A stretch of 64,000 nt of DNA from an uncultured Paracoccaceae bacterium (lineage in GTDB: Bacteria > Pseudomonadota > Alphaproteobacteria > Rhodobacterales > Rhodobacteraceae). A program made the position numbers and the translations under genes. The notes beneath the pieces are model-generated. The model did no database searches, had not been told where the DNA came from, and saw nothing but the letters and a program-made list of their open reading frames with translations. Positions 28,762 through 37,228 of this stretch are shown here, in pieces. Every line of letters begins with the position of its first letter. Within the stretch, counting starts at the first letter, position 1. Where the stretch lies: the NCBI GenBank assembly GCA_947503935.1, contig CANNFR010000002.1:124001-188000 (forward strand), written 5' to 3'.

Positions 28762-29370
28762 ATGGACAAGCTTCGCCGTACCATCCTTCTCGCCCCCTTT
28801 GCCCTGGCCTTGGCAGGCGGACCCGCCCTGGCGCAGAGGATTCCGCTGGACGATATCTCGCGCTATCTGAACGCGCTGCAGACGGCTGAGGCCGAGTTCG
28901 TGCAGGAAAACGGCGATGGCACGATCTCGACCGGCAAGCTCTATATCCAGCGGCCAGGCCGGATGCGGTTTGAGTATAATCCGCCCGATGAGGCGCTGGT
29001 TCTGGCCAGTGGCGGGCAGGTGGCCATTTTCGACAGCAAATCGAACCAGCCGCCCGAACAATATCCGCTGCGGCGGACCCCCCTGAACCTGATCCTTGAG
29101 CGGAACGTGAACCTGTCGCGCGCGCGGATGGTCGTGGCGCATGAAAGCGATGGGCAGACGACATCCGTCGTGGCGCAGGACCCCGACAACCCGGAATACG
29201 GCACGATCCGGATGATCTTCACGGCAAACCCAATCGCCCTGCGGCAATGGGTTGTGACCGATGAGGTGGGAACCGAGACCACCGTGATCCTGGGAGACCT
29301 CCTCACAGGGCAGACCTACAGCGCGTCTACCTTCAGCATCATCTTCGAGCAGAACCGCCGGGATCGGTAA
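28762..29370 (+). CDS. lolA: Outer-membrane lipoprotein carrier LolA
   Basis: 202 residues from ATG 28762 (AGGA upstream). The signal peptide ends at about ALAGGPALAQ. The mature protein has the LolA fold signatures ISRYLNALQTAEAEFVQ, GKLYIQRPGRMRFEYNPP and LRQWVVTDEVGTETTV. It shuttles lipoproteins across the periplasm from LolCDE to the outer membrane. It is separated from ftsK by 132 bp, with several upstream in-frame ATGs that would disrupt the signal peptide. Confidence 0.92.
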   Translation: MDKLRRTILLAPFALALAGGPALAQRIPLDDISRYLNALQTAEAEFVQENGDGTISTGKLYIQRPGRMRFEYNPPDEALVLASGGQVAIFDSKSNQPPEQYPLRRTPLNLILERNVNLSRARMVVAHESDGQTTSVVAQDPDNPEYGTIRMIFTANPIALRQWVVTDEVGTETTVILGDLLTGQTYSASTFSIIFEQNRRDR

Positions 29371-29391
29371 GTCTGGCCTTAGCCGCGGGAG

Positions 29392-29412
29392 GTCCCGGGT
29401 CAAGCCCGGGAC
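29392..29412. terminator. Hairpin between lolA and epimerase gene
   Basis: GTCCCGGG (29392-29399), loop TCAAG, CCCGGGAC (29405-29412): a perfect 8-bp GC-rich stem with no T tract, between the convergent lolA and epimerase genes. Hairpins of this sequence type are dispersed in alphaproteobacteria. A termination or 3'-end stabilising role is likely but inferred. Confidence 0.55.
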
Positions 29413-29450
29413 GGCGTCGCGCTTTCAGAACCAGATCAGTTCCGTCCGTT

Positions 29451-30314
29451 TCATTCCGGGCGGTCTTTCAGCGCGGCAAGGCCCTGGCGGTAATCGGGGT
29501 ATTTCAGGACCACTTCCAATTCGCGTTTGATCCGGTCGTTCTTCACGCGTTTGGATTCGGCATAGAAACTGCGCGCCATGGGTGACATCTCGGCCTCGTC
29601 CCAGGGGATGGCGGGTGGGATCGGCAGCCCCAGAAGCTCGGCCGCATAGGCAATGACGTCCTGTGGCGGGGCGGCGTCATCGTCGCAAACATTGTAGATC
29701 GCACCGGGATTGGGCCGCGCGATCGAAGCCTCCAGCACCTGCGCGATATCCTCGACATGGATGCGGCTGAAAACCTGGTTCGGCTTGATGATCCGCCGCG
29801 CCGTCCCGTCACGCACCTTCGAAAAAGGGCCGCGGCCGGGGCCATAGATGCCAGCCAGTCGGAAAATATGCAGCGGCAGGCCCGATCTGTCGGCCAAGGC
29901 GCGCCACGCAGCCTCGGCCTGGACACGGGCATGGCCGCGCTTGGTCGATGGCGTCAGGGGGGTCGTCTCGTCGACCCAGCCGCCCTGATGGTCGCCATAG
30001 ACGCCGGTGGTGGAAAGGTAACCCGCCCAGTCCAGATGCGAAGCCGCCTCGGCGATCTGATCTTCCAGCGCATTCAGAACGGGGTCGCCATCGTCACCAG
30101 GGCCAACCGAGCTGAGCAGGTGCGTCGCCCGGGCTAACGGGCCACTCAGGTCATCGCCTGGCCAGATGACCGGCTCGATGCCGTCGCTTCTTAATTTTTC
30201 GGCCTTTTCACGGCTGCGGGTGGTCCCGATCACATGCCAGCCTTGCGGCAGCAGGCGGCGGGCCAATGCGTCGGCGGAATATCCGTGGCCGATGGACAGA
30301 AGCGTTGGTGACAT
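29451..30314 (-). CDS. SDR-like NAD(P)-binding protein (YeeZ-type epimerase family)
   Basis: 287 residues. The N-terminus LLSIGHGYSADALARRLLPQG is a modified Rossmann motif. The extended-SDR Tyr region is YLSTTGVYGDHQGGWVDE, with IFRLAGIYGPGRGPF and HVEDIAQVLEASI later. It resembles the E. coli YeeZ group, whose substrate is not known. The catalytic YxxxK is not obvious, so a non-enzymatic or altered role is possible. Convergent with lolA. Confidence 0.8.
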   Translation of the reverse strand: MSPTLLSIGHGYSADALARRLLPQGWHVIGTTRSREKAEKLRSDGIEPVIWPGDDLSGPLARATHLLSSVGPGDDGDPVLNALEDQIAEAASHLDWAGYLSTTGVYGDHQGGWVDETTPLTPSTKRGHARVQAEAAWRALADRSGLPLHIFRLAGIYGPGRGPFSKVRDGTARRIIKPNQVFSRIHVEDIAQVLEASIARPNPGAIYNVCDDDAAPPQDVIAYAAELLGLPIPPAIPWDEAEMSPMARSFYAESKRVKNDRIKRELEVVLKYPDYRQGLAALKDRPE

Positions 30315-30395
30315 GGCTCTGACTATTTCCTTGCATCATCCGGAACGCAAGGCACGGACCCGCCGTGCCGCGTGTCTGGCCGGGGGAGCTTCCGG

Positions 30396-30420
30396 CGGAG
30401 GTATTTGGGACAGAATGAAG
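30396..30420 (+). repeat. Short GGAGGTATTTGGGACAGAATG motif
   Basis: The 136-bp gap between the epimerase and thiolase genes contains a GC-rich stretch followed by a GGAGGTATTTGGGACAG-type sequence ending AATGAAG. I recall closely related sequences as common intergenic motifs in Rhodobacterales, but there is only one copy in this window, so the call rests on memory. Confidence 0.35.
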
Positions 30421-30450
30421 AGAGCCGGTTAACCTTAATGATTTGGCGGA

Positions 30451-31626
30451 TCACAGCCGTTCAATCGCCAGAGCGATGCCCTGCCCACCGCCGATGCACA
30501 TGGTGATCAGGGCGCGTTTGCCGCCGATGCGCTCAAGCTCATGAAGCGCCTTGATGGTGATGATGGCGCCTGTGGCACCCACCGGGTGGCCCAGCGCGAT
30601 GGCGCCGCCATTGGGGTTGACCTTGGCGGGGTCGAGGCCGAGGCCCTTGTTCACCGCCAGCGCCTGGGCCGCGAAGGCCTCGTTCGATTCCACCACGTCG
30701 AAATCATCCGCTGTCAGGCCGGTGCGGGCAAGCAACGCCTCAACCGCCGGGACGGGGCCGATGCCCATCACCTCAGGCCGGACGCCGGCATGGGCGTAGC
30801 CCAGGACCCGCGCGCGGGGTTTAAGGCCGGCCGCCTCGGCCGCCTCGGCGCGGGCCAGCACCATGGCTGCGGCGCCATCATTGATGCCGCTTGCATTGCC
30901 GGCGGTGACCGTGCCGTCTTTCTGGAACACCGCGCGCAGGCCCGCCAGCGCCTCGGCTGTCGTGGCCTTGGGGTGTTCATCGACCTCGAACATCTGCGGG
31001 CCTTTGCGGGTTTTCACCTCGACCGGCACGATCTGACCGGCAAAGCGGCCCTCGGCGATGGCGTCCGCCGCGCGGCGTTGGCTTTGCAGCGCGAAGGCAT
31101 CCTGATCGCCGCGCGAGATATCATGCTCGGCCGCCACGTTTTCAGCCGTGACACCCATATGGCCGGTGCCGAACGGGCAGTTCAGCGCGCCCAGCATCAT
31201 GTCCTGTGTGCCGACATCGCCCATCTTCTGGCCCCAGCGCGCGGCGGGCAGGATATAGGGCGAGCGGCTCATGCTTTCGGCGCCACCGGCCAGCGCGAAA
31301 TCGGCGTCACCCAGCATCAGCGCCTGTACCGCCGAAACGATAGCCTGGGCGCCTGACCCGCAGAGGCGGTTGACGTTCATCGCAGGGGTGGTGTCGGGCA
31401 CACCCGCCTCGATCGCCGCAACGCGGCTGAGGTACATGTCGCGCGGTTCGGTGTTGATGACATGGCCGTAGACCACATGACCGATCTGCGCGCCGTCAAC
31501 ACCGGCCCGGATGAGTGCCGCCTTGGCCACCGTCGCCCCAAGGCTGATCGGCGGCACCGAGGCGAGAGACCCGCCGAACGTGCCGATGGCGGTGCGAGCG
31601 CCGGAGAGGATTACGATATCGGTCAT
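30451..31626 (-). CDS. Acetyl-CoA C-acyltransferase (thiolase)
   Basis: 391 residues from ATG 31626; an earlier ATG at 31659 adds 11 residues and is not supported by family length. The thiolase triad is present: Cys89 in NRLCGSGAQ, His347 in GHPVGATG and Cys377 in CIGGGQG. It catalyses Claisen condensation or thiolytic cleavage of 3-ketoacyl-CoA. Length and sequence resemble acetoacetyl-CoA thiolases (PhaA/AtoB), but no phaB or fatty-acid oxidation partner is adjacent, so the direction of the reaction is open. Confidence 0.92.
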   Translation of the reverse strand: MTDIVILSGARTAIGTFGGSLASVPPISLGATVAKAALIRAGVDGAQIGHVVYGHVINTEPRDMYLSRVAAIEAGVPDTTPAMNVNRLCGSGAQAIVSAVQALMLGDADFALAGGAESMSRSPYILPAARWGQKMGDVGTQDMMLGALNCPFGTGHMGVTAENVAAEHDISRGDQDAFALQSQRRAADAIAEGRFAGQIVPVEVKTRKGPQMFEVDEHPKATTAEALAGLRAVFQKDGTVTAGNASGINDGAAAMVLARAEAAEAAGLKPRARVLGYAHAGVRPEVMGIGPVPAVEALLARTGLTADDFDVVESNEAFAAQALAVNKGLGLDPAKVNPNGGAIALGHPVGATGAIITIKALHELERIGGKRALITMCIGGGQGIALAIERL

Positions 31627-31718
31627 GGGGTGCGGGCCTCCTGGATGGGGTTTTCCCAAGCCTAGACCGGCCCTTCAGGCCTGACCAGTCCGCCCTGCGC
31701 GCGACGTTGCGGAAGACC

Positions 31719-32261
31719 TCAGTCGAGAAGAAGCAGCTGCAGATCGCGGAGGTCCGCAATCCGGTCGCGCAGATCATCGATGCGGCGCTGCAAGCGGCGA
31801 TATTCCGGGTTTACGCTTCCGTCTTCGTTGGTCTTCGGGGTGGCGGCGAGGCGTCTTTCCTCATCGCGCCTCTGGCTTTGCAGATCGCGGATGCGTTTGG
31901 TGAATTCGTAATGTTTGAGGCCGTCGCGATGGGCCGCGCTCATCCGATTGCGCTGATCGGGGGTGCAAACGGTGCTGATACGGTCACCGCGTTTGCCGAT
32001 CTCATAGGCGTTGTCGATCGTGCAATACTCCTGCACGCCGCGCCGATGGCCGCGCATCCAACCCTCGCGGTCGGCGGTGATGCCGACGCTGGCACAGGTC
32101 GAGCGATCGCTTTCAAACGCAGTGCTGCTCGCGCCGGAGAAGCCGGAGTCATAGCCCGATTGATGCCAGTCTTTGCTATTGCAGTAATTCTCAATCAGCG
32201 GGCCGCAGGATGGCAGCAAAAGCAAGACGGCAAGGGTTGGAAGGTAGCGGGGCATCGTCAT
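31719..32261 (-). CDS. DUF2799 lipoprotein
   Basis: 180 residues with a lipoprotein signal ending LLLLPSC. The DUF2799 repeats are seen as KDWHQSGYDSGFSGA and REGWMRGHRRGVQEYC. The C-terminal 60 residues are a charged coiled-coil (RRLQRRIDDLRDRIADLRD). E. coli YfiH/YfeY-like relatives are uncharacterised. It sits alone between the thiolase and maiA genes, probably with its own promoter in the 101-bp gap upstream. Confidence 0.82.
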   Translation of the reverse strand: MTMPRYLPTLAVLLLLPSCGPLIENYCNSKDWHQSGYDSGFSGASSTAFESDRSTCASVGITADREGWMRGHRRGVQEYCTIDNAYEIGKRGDRISTVCTPDQRNRMSAAHRDGLKHYEFTKRIRDLQSQRRDEERRLAATPKTNEDGSVNPEYRRLQRRIDDLRDRIADLRDLQLLLLD

Positions 32262-32362
32262 CTCCGAAATTGATGGGTCCTAACGGGCAAACGGTTTAAG
32301 AGAACATCCGCCGGGGGCAGAGGGCCAATCAATATCGCCTTGGGGTTATACGATAGCGGTCG

Positions 32363-32989
32363 TTATTCCGGCTTGTGCTTGTCGGGATGTGCGTCCGCGA
32401 AGGCGGCGATTTCCACCAAGTTAGAGCCTATTTTTACGATGCGTGGCAGGCCGGTCAGGCCGATGCCCCACCGCCGGGCGTTGTAGAGCTGGGGGGCCAG
32501 ACAGATATCGGCAAGGCCGGGTGCGTCGCCGTGACAGTAATCGCCATCGCCCGTCAGCATCCGTTCGAACGCCACGAGACCGCGTGTCATGTGATGGCGC
32601 ATGTACTCCTCGATCGTCAACGCGCCGCCGGATTGCTCGACCGCATAGCGGGCCACCGAGCTGTTGCAGACGGGGTGAATTTCCATCGCAATGGCATAGG
32701 CCAAAGCCCGCATGCGGGCGCGTTCGACAGGGTTGGCAGGCAGCCAGCCTGCATGGCGCGTTTCATTTATATATTCGAGGATCGCAAGCGATTGGGTCAG
32801 CGTTACGCCATCGATATCAAGTGTGGGCACAAGGCCCTGCGGATTGCGCGACACGTTGGCCTTTTCGCGGTGTTCGCCCGCAATCAGGTCGACCGGGACG
32901 GTATCATGGTCGATACCCAGCAGGTTCAACCCGATGCGCACGCGATAAGCGGCCGAGGATTGCCAGTAATCGTAGAGGATCGCGGTCAT
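32363..32989 (-). CDS. maiA: Maleylacetoacetate isomerase (zeta-class GST)
   Basis: 208 residues. The zeta-class signature SSAAYRVRIGLNLLG (residues 11-25) corresponds to SSCSWRVR of characterised enzymes, with NPQGLVPTLDID and SLAILEYINE completing the GSH site. It isomerises 4-maleylacetoacetate to fumarylacetoacetate in tyrosine/homogentisate breakdown, between HmgA and FahA, whose genes are at 37375 and 39595. Its start overlaps the MarR gene by 4 nt (32986-32989), so it is controlled by the operator at 33423. Confidence 0.9.
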   Translation of the reverse strand: MTAILYDYWQSSAAYRVRIGLNLLGIDHDTVPVDLIAGEHREKANVSRNPQGLVPTLDIDGVTLTQSLAILEYINETRHAGWLPANPVERARMRALAYAIAMEIHPVCNSSVARYAVEQSGGALTIEEYMRHHMTRGLVAFERMLTGDGDYCHGDAPGLADICLAPQLYNARRWGIGLTGLPRIVKIGSNLVEIAAFADAHPDKHKPE

Positions 32990-33417
32990 TCGGCCTCCAG
33001 CAAGGCGTCAAGGCCGTCCAGAAAGTCATCGGTGTGCTCCAGGCGGGACAGCAACTCGGCCTGATAGGCTTGTGCGACGCCCGCAAGCTCGGCCATCATG
33101 GCGCGGCCGTTGTCGGTCAGGGTCAGTTCAACCAGGCGCCGGTCGGTGGGCGAGGTGCGCTTGGCCACGTAACCCGCCGCCTCAAGCCGGGCGGCGGCGC
33201 GGCTGACCTTAGATTTGTCCATATCCACCCGCGCGTGGATCTCGCGCACGCTGACCGCGCCCGCCTGGCCCAGATGGGCCACCACCCGCCATTCGGGGAT
33301 GGTGATGCCGAACCGCTCGCGATAGCGGGTCGAGAATTCGCGGCTGAGGCGCCCGGCCAGCACGTTCAGCCGGTAGGGCAGAAAGGTGTCGAGAACGAAA
33401 TCGGACAAGGGCGCCAC
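32986..33417 (-). CDS. MarR-family regulator, probable homogentisate pathway repressor
   Basis: 143 residues from GTG 33417. Winged-helix MarR fold: FLPYRLNVLAGRLSREF, the recognition region MDKSKVSRAAARLEAAGYVAKR and the wing TDRRLVELTLTDNG. It is the first gene of an operon with maiA. A perfect palindrome with the core GTTGCA-NN-TGCAAC lies 6-23 bp upstream of the start, and the same core lies inside the hmgA promoter. I infer autorepression and repression of hmgA-MBL-fahA, relieved by a pathway intermediate; the ligand is not known. Confidence 0.88.
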   Translation of the reverse strand: MAPLSDFVLDTFLPYRLNVLAGRLSREFSTRYRERFGITIPEWRVVAHLGQAGAVSVREIHARVDMDKSKVSRAAARLEAAGYVAKRTSPTDRRLVELTLTDNGRAMMAELAGVAQAYQAELLSRLEHTDDFLDGLDALLEAE

Positions 33418-33422
33418 TCCGT

Positions 33423-33440
33423 TTGTTGCAGATGCAACAA
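33423..33440. promoter_or_regulatory. MarR operator (autoregulatory)
   Basis: TTGTTGCA (33423-33430), GA, TGCAACAA (33433-33440): an 18-bp perfect palindrome directly upstream of the MarR gene. It shares the 14-bp core GTTGCA-NN-TGCAAC with the site at 37329-37344 upstream of hmgA. Confidence 0.8.
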
Positions 33441-33460
33441 GCCATGGAATGGCGCGTCGA

Positions 33461-33919
33461 TCAATCCACCGCGTTATAGAGCGGCACGGTTGAGATCGAC
33501 ATCTTGGCCGAGCCTTGGGTCAATTCGCGGCCATGGACCAGGTAGATCAACGTCTGATGGTTTTCATCGAAGATACGCCGCACGCGGATCGATTTCAGGA
33601 TGATCGAACGGCCCTCGCGAAAAACCTCTTCGCCATCGGCACTCAACTCAATGTCACCGATGCTGATCGGACCGGTCTGGCGGCAGGCGATCGAGGCGTT
33701 CGAGGGGTCTTCGAACCAGTTTCCGTTGGACAGACGGTCGATCAGGCTGCGTTCGAAATACGAGATGTGGCAAGTGACGCCATCGACCTTGGGGTCTTCC
33801 AAGGCCTCGATGACGATGTCGTTGCCGACCCAATCGACACCGACTTTGCCGATCACCTCGGCATTGGCGGGGCTGGCAGCCAGAAGGGCCGCGGCGAAAG
33901 CGGATTTGAGAGTGCTCAT
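33461..33919 (-). CDS. creA: CreA family protein
   Basis: 152 residues from ATG 33919; the frame continues upstream without protein-like content. A signal peptide ([20 protein letters not shown]) precedes the CreA domain: [46 protein letters not shown] and [21 protein letters not shown]. CreA is widespread but has no defined function; in E. coli it lies beside the CreBC regulators, which are absent here. It is divergent from kbl (106-bp gap) and upstream of the MarR gene. Confidence 0.9.
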   Translation of the reverse strand: MSTLKSAFAAALLAASPANAEVIGKVGVDWVGNDIVIEALEDPKVDGVTCHISYFERSLIDRLSNGNWFEDPSNASIACRQTGPISIGDIELSADGEEVFREGRSIILKSIRVRRIFDENHQTLIYLVHGRELTQGSAKMSISTVPLYNAVD

Positions 33920-34025
33920 GCGCCTTGAACGCAGGCCGGGCCCTATTCGTTCCCGACCAGGCATGTCGCTTGTGGTGGACAGCGCCCGCCCGGCGTCGGA
34001 TATCTTGCGCGAAAGGGAGGTGCGG

Positions 34026-35216
34026 ATGCCCGATTTTCTGACCCATATCACCGACATTCTGGCCCAGATCGAGGCCGATGGCATGACCAAGCGCGAGCGT
34101 CTGATCACCTCGCCCCAAGGCGGGCATGTGACGATCGGCGGGCGCGATATCCTGAACCTCTCGGCCAACAACTACCTTGGCCTTGCCAATCATCCGGCGT
34201 TGCGCACGGCCGCGAAGACCGCGATTGACGATCACGGCTACGGCATGGCCTCGGTCCGGTTCATCTGCGGCACGCAGGACCTGCACCGCGCCCTGGAGCA
34301 GCGTCTGGCAACCTTCCTCGGCAAGGACGACACGATCCTCTTCGCCGCCTGTTTCGATGCCAATGGCGGTTTGTTCGAGCCGCTTTTGGGCCCCGAGGAT
34401 GCGGTGATTTCGGACGCGCTGAACCATGCCAGCATCATCGACGGTATTCGCCTGTGCAAGGCCAAGCGTTATCGCTATGCCAACTCGGATATGGACGCGC
34501 TTGAGGATCAGCTGAAGGCCGCACGGGCCGACAATGCGCGCCACATTATGATCGCCACCGATGGCGTCTTCTCGATGGACGGCTATCTGGCGAAATTGCC
34601 TGAAATCACCGCTCTGGCAGAACAATACGGCGCCATCGTGATGGTGGATGATTGCCATGCCACGGGCTTCATGGGGCCAGAGGGGCGCGGCACGCCGCAT
34701 CATGCCGGGGTGGCGGATGGCGTGCAGATCCTGACCGGCACGCTGGGCAAGGCGATGGGCGGCGCGCTCGGCGGTTACATCGCCGGGCCGCAACCGGTGA
34801 TCGACCTTCTGCGCCAGCGCGCGCGGCCCTACCTTTTCTCCAACGCGCTGCCACCGGCGATCTGCGCCGCCTCGCTGGCCGCGATTGATCTGGTGGAACA
34901 GGGCGATGACCTGCGCACGCAGCTTTTCGACAATGCCCGCTATTGGCGCGACGGCCTGTCAGCGCTCGGCTTCACCCTGCTTCCCGGCGAACACCCCATC
35001 ATTCCCGTCATGGTGGGCGAGGCCCCGCTGGCCCAGGATTTCGCCGCCAAGCTCTTCGACCACGGCGTCTATGCCCCGGGCTTCTTCTTCCCCGTCGTGC
35101 CCAAGGGACAGGCCCGCATCCGTACCCAGATGAACGCGGCGCTCAGCCGCACCGACCTCGACGCCGCGCTCGCCGCCTTCAAGGCTGCCGGCCGCACCAC
35201 GGGAGTTCTGGCATGA
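34026..35216 (+). CDS. kbl: Glycine C-acetyltransferase (2-amino-3-ketobutyrate CoA ligase)
   Basis: 396 residues from ATG 34026, preceded by GGGAGGTG; the frame is open upstream but antisense to creA. PLP enzyme of the alpha-oxoamine synthase family: [38 protein letters not shown] and the PLP lysine in [15 protein letters not shown]. It cleaves 2-amino-3-ketobutyrate with CoA into glycine and acetyl-CoA, the step after Tdh. The stop overlaps the methyltransferase start by 4 nt, giving an operon kbl-methyltransferase-tdh. Confidence 0.95.
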   Translation: MPDFLTHITDILAQIEADGMTKRERLITSPQGGHVTIGGRDILNLSANNYLGLANHPALRTAAKTAIDDHGYGMASVRFICGTQDLHRALEQRLATFLGKDDTILFAACFDANGGLFEPLLGPEDAVISDALNHASIIDGIRLCKAKRYRYANSDMDALEDQLKAARADNARHIMIATDGVFSMDGYLAKLPEITALAEQYGAIVMVDDCHATGFMGPEGRGTPHHAGVADGVQILTGTLGKAMGGALGGYIAGPQPVIDLLRQRARPYLFSNALPPAICAASLAAIDLVEQGDDLRTQLFDNARYWRDGLSALGFTLLPGEHPIIPVMVGEAPLAQDFAAKLFDHGVYAPGFFFPVVPKGQARIRTQMNAALSRTDLDAALAAFKAAGRTTGVLA

Positions 35217-35842
35217 CTGCACGAGGAGGCTCCGCCGCTGCCATTCTGCGCTACAGTGAGAATGCAGCCACCCTGGCCGACCGCTACGAGGCGATTCCAA
35301 ACGAGGCCTATTACGCGCCGGTCAGGCATCTGATCCCGGTGCGGCCTTGCCGGATCGTCGATATCGGCACAGCCACCGGCCGCGACGCCCGCTGGTTTGC
35401 CGAGATGGGTCATTCGGTCACTGCGGTCGAGCCCGTCGCCGCGTTCCTCGATGCCGCCCGTAAGACAGACGACCGGGTCGTCTGGCTGGAAGATGCGCTG
35501 CCCGATCTGGCGAACCTGCGCGTGCGTGCCGAGGTCTATGATTACATCAACGTCGCGGCCGTCTGGCAGCATCTCGACCTTCAGGAGCGTCTCCGCGCGG
35601 CCGACACCCTGGCCCGGCTCGCGGCACTTGGCGGGCTTCTGGTCATGGCGCTGCGCCACGGGCCGACACCTCCAGGCATGCCGGTCTATCCGATAGACCC
35701 CGACGATACCGCCGATCTGTTCCGGCGGACGGGTTTCACCGAAGTGTTCCGTGCCAAGGCCCAATCGATCCAGGCGCCGAACCGGGCCGCTGGGGTCACA
35801 TGGACCTGGCTTGCCCTGCGCCGCGTAGGAGCGGAAAAATGA
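35213..35842 (+). CDS. Class I SAM-dependent methyltransferase
   Basis: 209 residues from ATG 35213. The SAM-binding motif I is [20 protein letters not shown] (about residues 46-65), followed by an acidic residue after strand 2 ([15 protein letters not shown]). The C-terminal half is short and ends in WTWLALRRV. The substrate is unknown. It lies between kbl and tdh with 4-nt ATGA overlaps on both sides, so it is translated with the threonine-degradation enzymes even though no methylation step is known in that pathway. Confidence 0.82.
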   Translation: MTARGGSAAAILRYSENAATLADRYEAIPNEAYYAPVRHLIPVRPCRIVDIGTATGRDARWFAEMGHSVTAVEPVAAFLDAARKTDDRVVWLEDALPDLANLRVRAEVYDYINVAAVWQHLDLQERLRAADTLARLAALGGLLVMALRHGPTPPGMPVYPIDPDDTADLFRRTGFTEVFRAKAQSIQAPNRAAGVTWTWLALRRVGAEK

Positions 35843-36879
35843 CCAATGAGATGAAAGTGCTGGCCAAGTCCCGCCCCGAACCGGGCCTCTGGATGGAAAC
35901 GCGGCCGGTGCCCCAGATCGGGCCGGATGATGTGCTGATCCGCATCCGCAAGACCGGGATCTGCGGGACCGACGTGCATATCTGGAACTGGGACGACTGG
36001 GCCCAGCGCACAGTGCCCGTGCCCCTCGTGACGGGCCATGAATTCGCGGGCGAGATCGTGGAGCTGGGGCGGGATGTCGAGGGGCTGGTGCTGGGCCAGC
36101 GCTGCTCGGGCGAGGGGCATCTGATCGGCAAGACCTCGCGCCAGAGCCGGGCGGGCAAGTTCCACCTTGATCCCGCGACGCGCGGCATCGGTGTCAACGA
36201 ACCGGGCGCATTTGCCGAGTACCTCCGCTTACCCGCGTTCAACGTAGTGCCCCTGCCGGACGAGGTGGATGATGAGATCGGGGCGATCCTCGATCCGCTT
36301 GGCAACGCGGTCCACACCGCTTTGTCGTTCGATCTGGTGGGTGAGGACGTGCTGGTCACCGGGGCCGGCCCCATCGGTATCATGGCCGCCGCCGTGGCGC
36401 GGCATGTCGGCGCCCGGAACGTGGTGATCACCGATATCAACGCCGACAGGCTGGCCCTGGCGGCAAAGGTGGCCGACGTGGTGCCGGTGAACGTGGCGGA
36501 AGAAGATCTGCGCGCCGTGATCTCGCGCCTGAAGATGAAAGAGGGCTTCGATGTCGGGCTTGAGATGTCGGGCAACCAGCGCGCGCTGGACCAGATGGTC
36601 GAGGCGCTGGTGATGGGCGGGCGGATCGCCCTTCTGGGCATTCCGCCCGGCAAAAGCCCCGTCGACTGGAGCCGCATCGTCTTCAAGGCAATCACCCTCA
36701 AAGGCGTCTACGGGCGCGAGATCTTCGAGACCTGGTACAAGATGATCGCCATGCTGCAAAACGGGCTGAACGTGCGCGACGTCATCACCCACCGCCTACC
36801 CGTGGACCGGTTCGAAGAGGGCTTCGCGGCCATGCGCGGCGGGTCCAGCGGGAAGGTGGTTCTTGACTGGACGTCTTGA
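35839..36879 (+). CDS. tdh: L-threonine 3-dehydrogenase, structural-zinc cysteines replaced
   Basis: 346 residues from ATG 35839. Zinc-dependent alcohol dehydrogenase family with catalytic Cys42 in [10 protein letters not shown], His67-Glu68 in GHEFAG and the Rossmann motif [12 protein letters not shown]. It oxidises threonine to 2-amino-3-ketobutyrate for Kbl. In E. coli Tdh a structural zinc is held by four cysteines in the lobe after GEGH; the aligned positions here are Gly97, Ser100, Ser103 and Asp111, so this zinc site is absent. Product assignment is supported by the kbl neighbour and by AFNVVPLPD and [20 protein letters not shown]. Confidence 0.92.
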   Translation: MTNEMKVLAKSRPEPGLWMETRPVPQIGPDDVLIRIRKTGICGTDVHIWNWDDWAQRTVPVPLVTGHEFAGEIVELGRDVEGLVLGQRCSGEGHLIGKTSRQSRAGKFHLDPATRGIGVNEPGAFAEYLRLPAFNVVPLPDEVDDEIGAILDPLGNAVHTALSFDLVGEDVLVTGAGPIGIMAAAVARHVGARNVVITDINADRLALAAKVADVVPVNVAEEDLRAVISRLKMKEGFDVGLEMSGNQRALDQMVEALVMGGRIALLGIPPGKSPVDWSRIVFKAITLKGVYGREIFETWYKMIAMLQNGLNVRDVITHRLPVDRFEEGFAAMRGGSSGKVVLDWTS

Positions 36880-36901
36880 CGGGTGCGCCAGAGTTCGATA
36901 A

Positions 36902-36937
36902 TTGCGCCACCAGAGAACGGAGTATGACCTATGTCAT
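36902..36937 (+). promoter_or_regulatory. Possible promoter/operator of tRNA-Ser array
   Basis: TTGCGC (36902-36907) and TATGAC (36923-36928) resemble -35 and -10 elements but with a short 15-bp spacer. The -10 overlaps a perfect inverted repeat ATGAC-CTAT-GTCAT (36924-36937). A 7-bp direct repeat TGCGCCA occurs at 36884 and 36903. This is the only plausible promoter between tdh and the first tRNA; read-through from tdh is the alternative. Confidence 0.35.
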
Positions 36938-36961
36938 CAAGTAGTAGCACATCATCACCCC

Positions 36962-37051
36962 GGAGGGTGAAGCGGTAAGGCACCGCAGGCGACTGCTAAT
37001 CGTTCTGTTCCCCTAAGAAGGAATGTGGATCGAGACCACCGCCCTCCGCCA
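36962..37051 (+). tRNA. tRNA-Ser(GCT), 8/4 acceptor/T architecture
   Basis: 90 nt including encoded CCA (37049-37051); discriminator G37048. Acceptor strand GGAGGGTG (36962-36969) pairs over 8 bp with 37040-37047, the eighth pair being G36969-C37040. The linker is AA, then D stem GCGG/CCGC with loop TAAGGCA. Anticodon loop CTGCTAA (36993-36999), anticodon GCT, closed by a stem with two G-T pairs. The long variable arm GTTCC/GGAAT is class II. T stem GTGG/CCAC is only 4 bp, loop ATCGAGA. Serine identity follows from the anticodon, G73 and long variable arm. It reads AGC/AGT codons. Confidence 0.9.
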
Positions 37052-37052
37052 A

Positions 37053-37139
37053 GGATGGGTAATCCGAGCGGCCTCGGACTCTGTCTTGAAAACAGATGGA
37101 CGCGCACGCGTTGGGGATCGACACCTCACCCACCCGCCA
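37053..37139 (+). tRNA. tRNA-Ser(TGA), 8/4 acceptor/T architecture
   Basis: 87 nt with encoded CCA, starting 1 nt after the previous CCA. Acceptor GGATGGGT (37053-37060) pairs with 37128-37135; the eighth pair is T37060-A37128, and the third is an A-C mismatch. Linker AA, D stem TCCG/CGGA with loop AGCGGCCT. Anticodon stem TCTGT/ACAGA is perfect around CTTGAAA (anticodon TGA, 37087-37089). Variable arm ACGC/GCGT. T stem GGGG/CCTC of 4 bp (one G-T), loop ATCGACA. It reads TCA and, by wobble, other TCN codons. Confidence 0.9.
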
Positions 37140-37141
37140 AA

Positions 37142-37227
37142 GGTAAGTCAACCGAACAGGGTTCGGCACCCGTTGGAAACGGGTTGGCGCGGCAACGTGT
37201 GGGGATCGAGACCTCGGCTTACCGCCA
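37142..37227 (+). tRNA. tRNA-Ser(GGA), 8/4 acceptor/T architecture
   Basis: 86 nt with encoded CCA, 2 nt after the preceding gene. Acceptor GGTAAGTC (37142-37149) pairs with 37216-37223; the eighth pair is C37149-G37216. Linker AA, D stem CCGA/TCGG with loop ACAGGGT. Perfect anticodon stem ACCCG/CGGGT around TTGGAAA (anticodon GGA, 37175-37177). Variable arm GCGCG/CGTGT closed by a GCAA tetraloop. T stem GGGG/CCTC, loop ATCGAGA. It reads TCC/TCT. Confidence 0.9.
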
Positions 37228-37228
37228 C

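Noticed and set aside
33600-34025. N-terminal extension of the kbl frame
   Set aside because: It is antisense to creA, and kbl has a strong ribosome site and family start at 34026.
36884-36913. A GTTCGATAATTGCGCCACCA sequence that looks like the 3' end of another tRNA
   Set aside because: The flanks do not pair as a T stem and no matching 5' acceptor strand is found upstream. It is more likely part of the promoter region, with a 7-bp direct repeat.
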